NCBI RefSeq assembly: GCF_018642165.1
Contig: NZ_JAHHZM010000019.1
Location: 31,252 to 95,251 of the forward strand
Source of the DNA: Echinicola shivajiensis
GTDB lineage: Bacteria; Bacteroidota; Bacteroidia; Cytophagales; Cyclobacteriaceae
Length of the DNA stretch: 64,000 bases
Reading direction: 5' to 3'
The notes beneath the pieces are model-generated. The model saw only the letters and a list, made by a program, of their open reading frames with translations, was not told the DNA's origin and did no database searches. Both the position numbers and the translations under genes were made by a program. This document shows, in pieces, positions 63,192 through 64,000 of this stretch (positions within the stretch are counted from its first letter, which is position 1; each line of letters starts with the position of its first letter).

Positions 63192-63932
63192 TTATTCATT
63201 TTTCAAGATTCCCTTTCTCAAAGATTCTCCCTTGAGGTCTATTCTATGGGAAGAGTTTACGAGTCTGTCCAGTATGGCATCTGCGATGGTCCCTTCACCA
63301 ATGATATCATACCAGGTGGATACTGGCAATTGGGAGGATACTATGGTTGATTTTTCTGTAAACCGGTCATCAATGATGTCCAAAACGATTTCCCTTGCCG
63401 TCGCATCAAAAGCCTGTAGCCCAAAGTCATCGAGGATGAGGACATCGGTATTCTGGAGTTTCCTCAGTTCCCTGAGGTAGGTTCCGTCGGCTTTGGAGAG
63501 CTTGAGTTTTGACAGCAGCCTTGAGGTGCTGCTGTATACTGTTCTGTGCCCCATCAGGCAGGCCTGGTTTCCCAGAGCCTGTACCAGATAGCTTTTCCCG
63601 ACCCCCGAAGGTCCGGTAATGATGATGTTTTCTTTTTTGTCCACGAAGCCAAGCCCTGCAAGCCTTGAGAACATATTCCTGTCAAGGTTCCTGTTATGGC
63701 TGTAATCGATATCGGCAACGGATGCTTTCTGTTTGAAGGCGGCCTTTTTTATCAACCTGGCCATTTTCTTGTGCTGCCGGTCTTCCCATTCGTGGTCTGC
63801 CAGCAGGGCGATGTATTCATCGGCGGTAAAGTCGGCGAACCTGTTGCTGCCGATGTGCTGGTGGTGGAGATCGGCCATGGCGCTGAGCCTCATCTGTCTG
63901 AGTTTTTCTACTGTCTGGTTACTGTTCATCAT
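63192..63932 (-). CDS. istB: IS21 helper ATPase IstB
   Basis: A 246-residue AAA+ ATPase similar to DnaC that stimulates the IS21 transposase. Walker A GPSGVGKS is at 107-114 and Walker B LILDDFG at 165-171, with the family N-terminal helical region (LRQMRLSAMADLHHQH). The ATG is eight bases after the istA stop. The gene appears intact. GC-rich codons differ from its neighbours, as expected of a mobile element. Confidence 0.93.
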   Translation of the reverse strand: MMNSNQTVEKLRQMRLSAMADLHHQHIGSNRFADFTADEYIALLADHEWEDRQHKKMARLIKKAAFKQKASVADIDYSHNRNLDRNMFSRLAGLGFVDKKENIIITGPSGVGKSYLVQALGNQACLMGHRTVYSSTSRLLSKLKLSKADGTYLRELRKLQNTDVLILDDFGLQAFDATAREIVLDIIDDRFTEKSTIVSSQLPVSTWYDIIGEGTIADAILDRLVNSSHRIDLKGESLRKGILKNE

Positions 63933-63940
63933 TGTTCTGT

Positions 63941-64000
63941 TTATTGGTAAGTGGATGCCCCCCTGATGTTTTCGTGGTCGGGAATATGGGATTCCTTTTT
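63941..64000 (-). CDS. istA: IS21 transposase IstA (C-terminal fragment, runs off the window)
   Basis: The minus strand shows 19 codons ending KKESHIPDHENIRGASTYQ and TAA (63943-63941). PDHENIRGA is the typical IstA C-terminus. istB starts eight bases after the stop, as in IS21 operons. Confidence 0.82.
   Translation of the reverse strand, partial: KKESHIPDHENIRGASTYQ

Larger units (their letters stand above)
63119..64000 (-). mobile_element. IS21-family insertion sequence (istA end, istB, and one terminus); continues beyond the window
   Basis: Repeated terminal sequences, then istB (63192-63932) and the 3' end of istA (63941-64000) on the minus strand in the standard istA-istB order. GC content is clearly higher than that of the chromosome next to it. 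The exact left boundary is uncertain by several bases (63115-63125), as the target duplication cannot be seen with only one end present. Confidence 0.85.

Noticed and set aside
1..64000. tRNA, rRNA or CRISPR features
   Set aside because: I looked through the gaps for tRNA-like clover leaves, regularly spaced repeats and rRNA cores and found none. The repeats present are isolated palindromes.

Overview
The window looks like chromosomal DNA of an aerobic marine-type Bacteroidota, most likely order Cytophagales, family Cyclobacteriaceae (relatives of Algoriphagus, Echinicola, Cyclobacterium). The grounds are moderate-to-low GC, a T9SS type A sorting domain, DUF4270 and DUF4105 proteins, LytTR two-component genes, a panC-panD-YbhN cluster, TAnnTTTG-type promoter boxes and few Shine-Dalgarno sequences. 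This taxon call is an inference from gene content. I saw no rRNA, tRNA, CRISPR array or prophage.

Layout: 1-5000 holds the start of a pyruvate dehydrogenase E1 alpha gene, a secreted GH43 glycosidase, recF, mtgA and hflX. 5199-7449 is a tight three-gene polysaccharide operon (rfbC, CpsB-type PHP phosphatase, SDR epimerase). 7572-11506 carries a large TPR protein, a ComA-like phosphosulfolactate synthase, a DUF368 polyprenyl-phosphate transporter and aroE. 11688-17284 has a PLP decarboxylase, a PIN-PhoH ATPase and LytTR signalling genes (one orphan regulator, one histidine kinase/regulator pair). 17393-23767 holds uvrA, an AsmA-like protein, a lytic transglycosylase and a LOG-family protein. 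24400-25889 is a short operon of two small membrane/coiled-coil proteins and an archaeal-type GGGP synthase. 25869-31145 (minus) has an AraC regulator, an acyl-CoA dehydrogenase, a membrane Zn-protease, a YbhN protein, panD and panC. 31273-35317 joins a half-length glycogen-synthase-like protein to DUF4270 and glmS. 35752-44812 includes a T9SS cargo protein, DUF4105, uvrB, an AlbA_2 protein, recX, tpiA and prmA. 44949-54890 is mixed: Rieske protein, TerC, FKBP, a GMC dehydrogenase with its Tat-exported small subunit, and a large phosphoesterase. 55003-63164 has a nonsense-mutated lipoprotein pseudogene, DinB, SGNH hydrolase, Pif1-like helicase, MATE pump, an SSB-tipped DUF3127 protein and hypotheticals. 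The right edge is an IS21-family insertion (istB and the end of istA) whose terminal repeats cut off a lipoprotein gene.

Most genes are housekeeping. DNA repair is well represented (recF, recX, uvrA, uvrB, a Pif1-like helicase and possibly DUF3127). Envelope functions are also prominent (mtgA, lytic transglycosylase, DUF368, glmS, GGGPS). Points deserving a second look are the half-length GT5 protein that has lost its substrate lysine, the ComA-like enzyme and GGGPS in a bacterium, the SSB-like tail of DUF3127, three palindromic intergenic repeat elements (one forming the 3' end of recF), a 632-base gap with a promoter/dyad and potential long leader, and two freshly broken genes (55003-55287 and 62310-63164). 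I found no clear-cut new multi-gene system such as a defence island.
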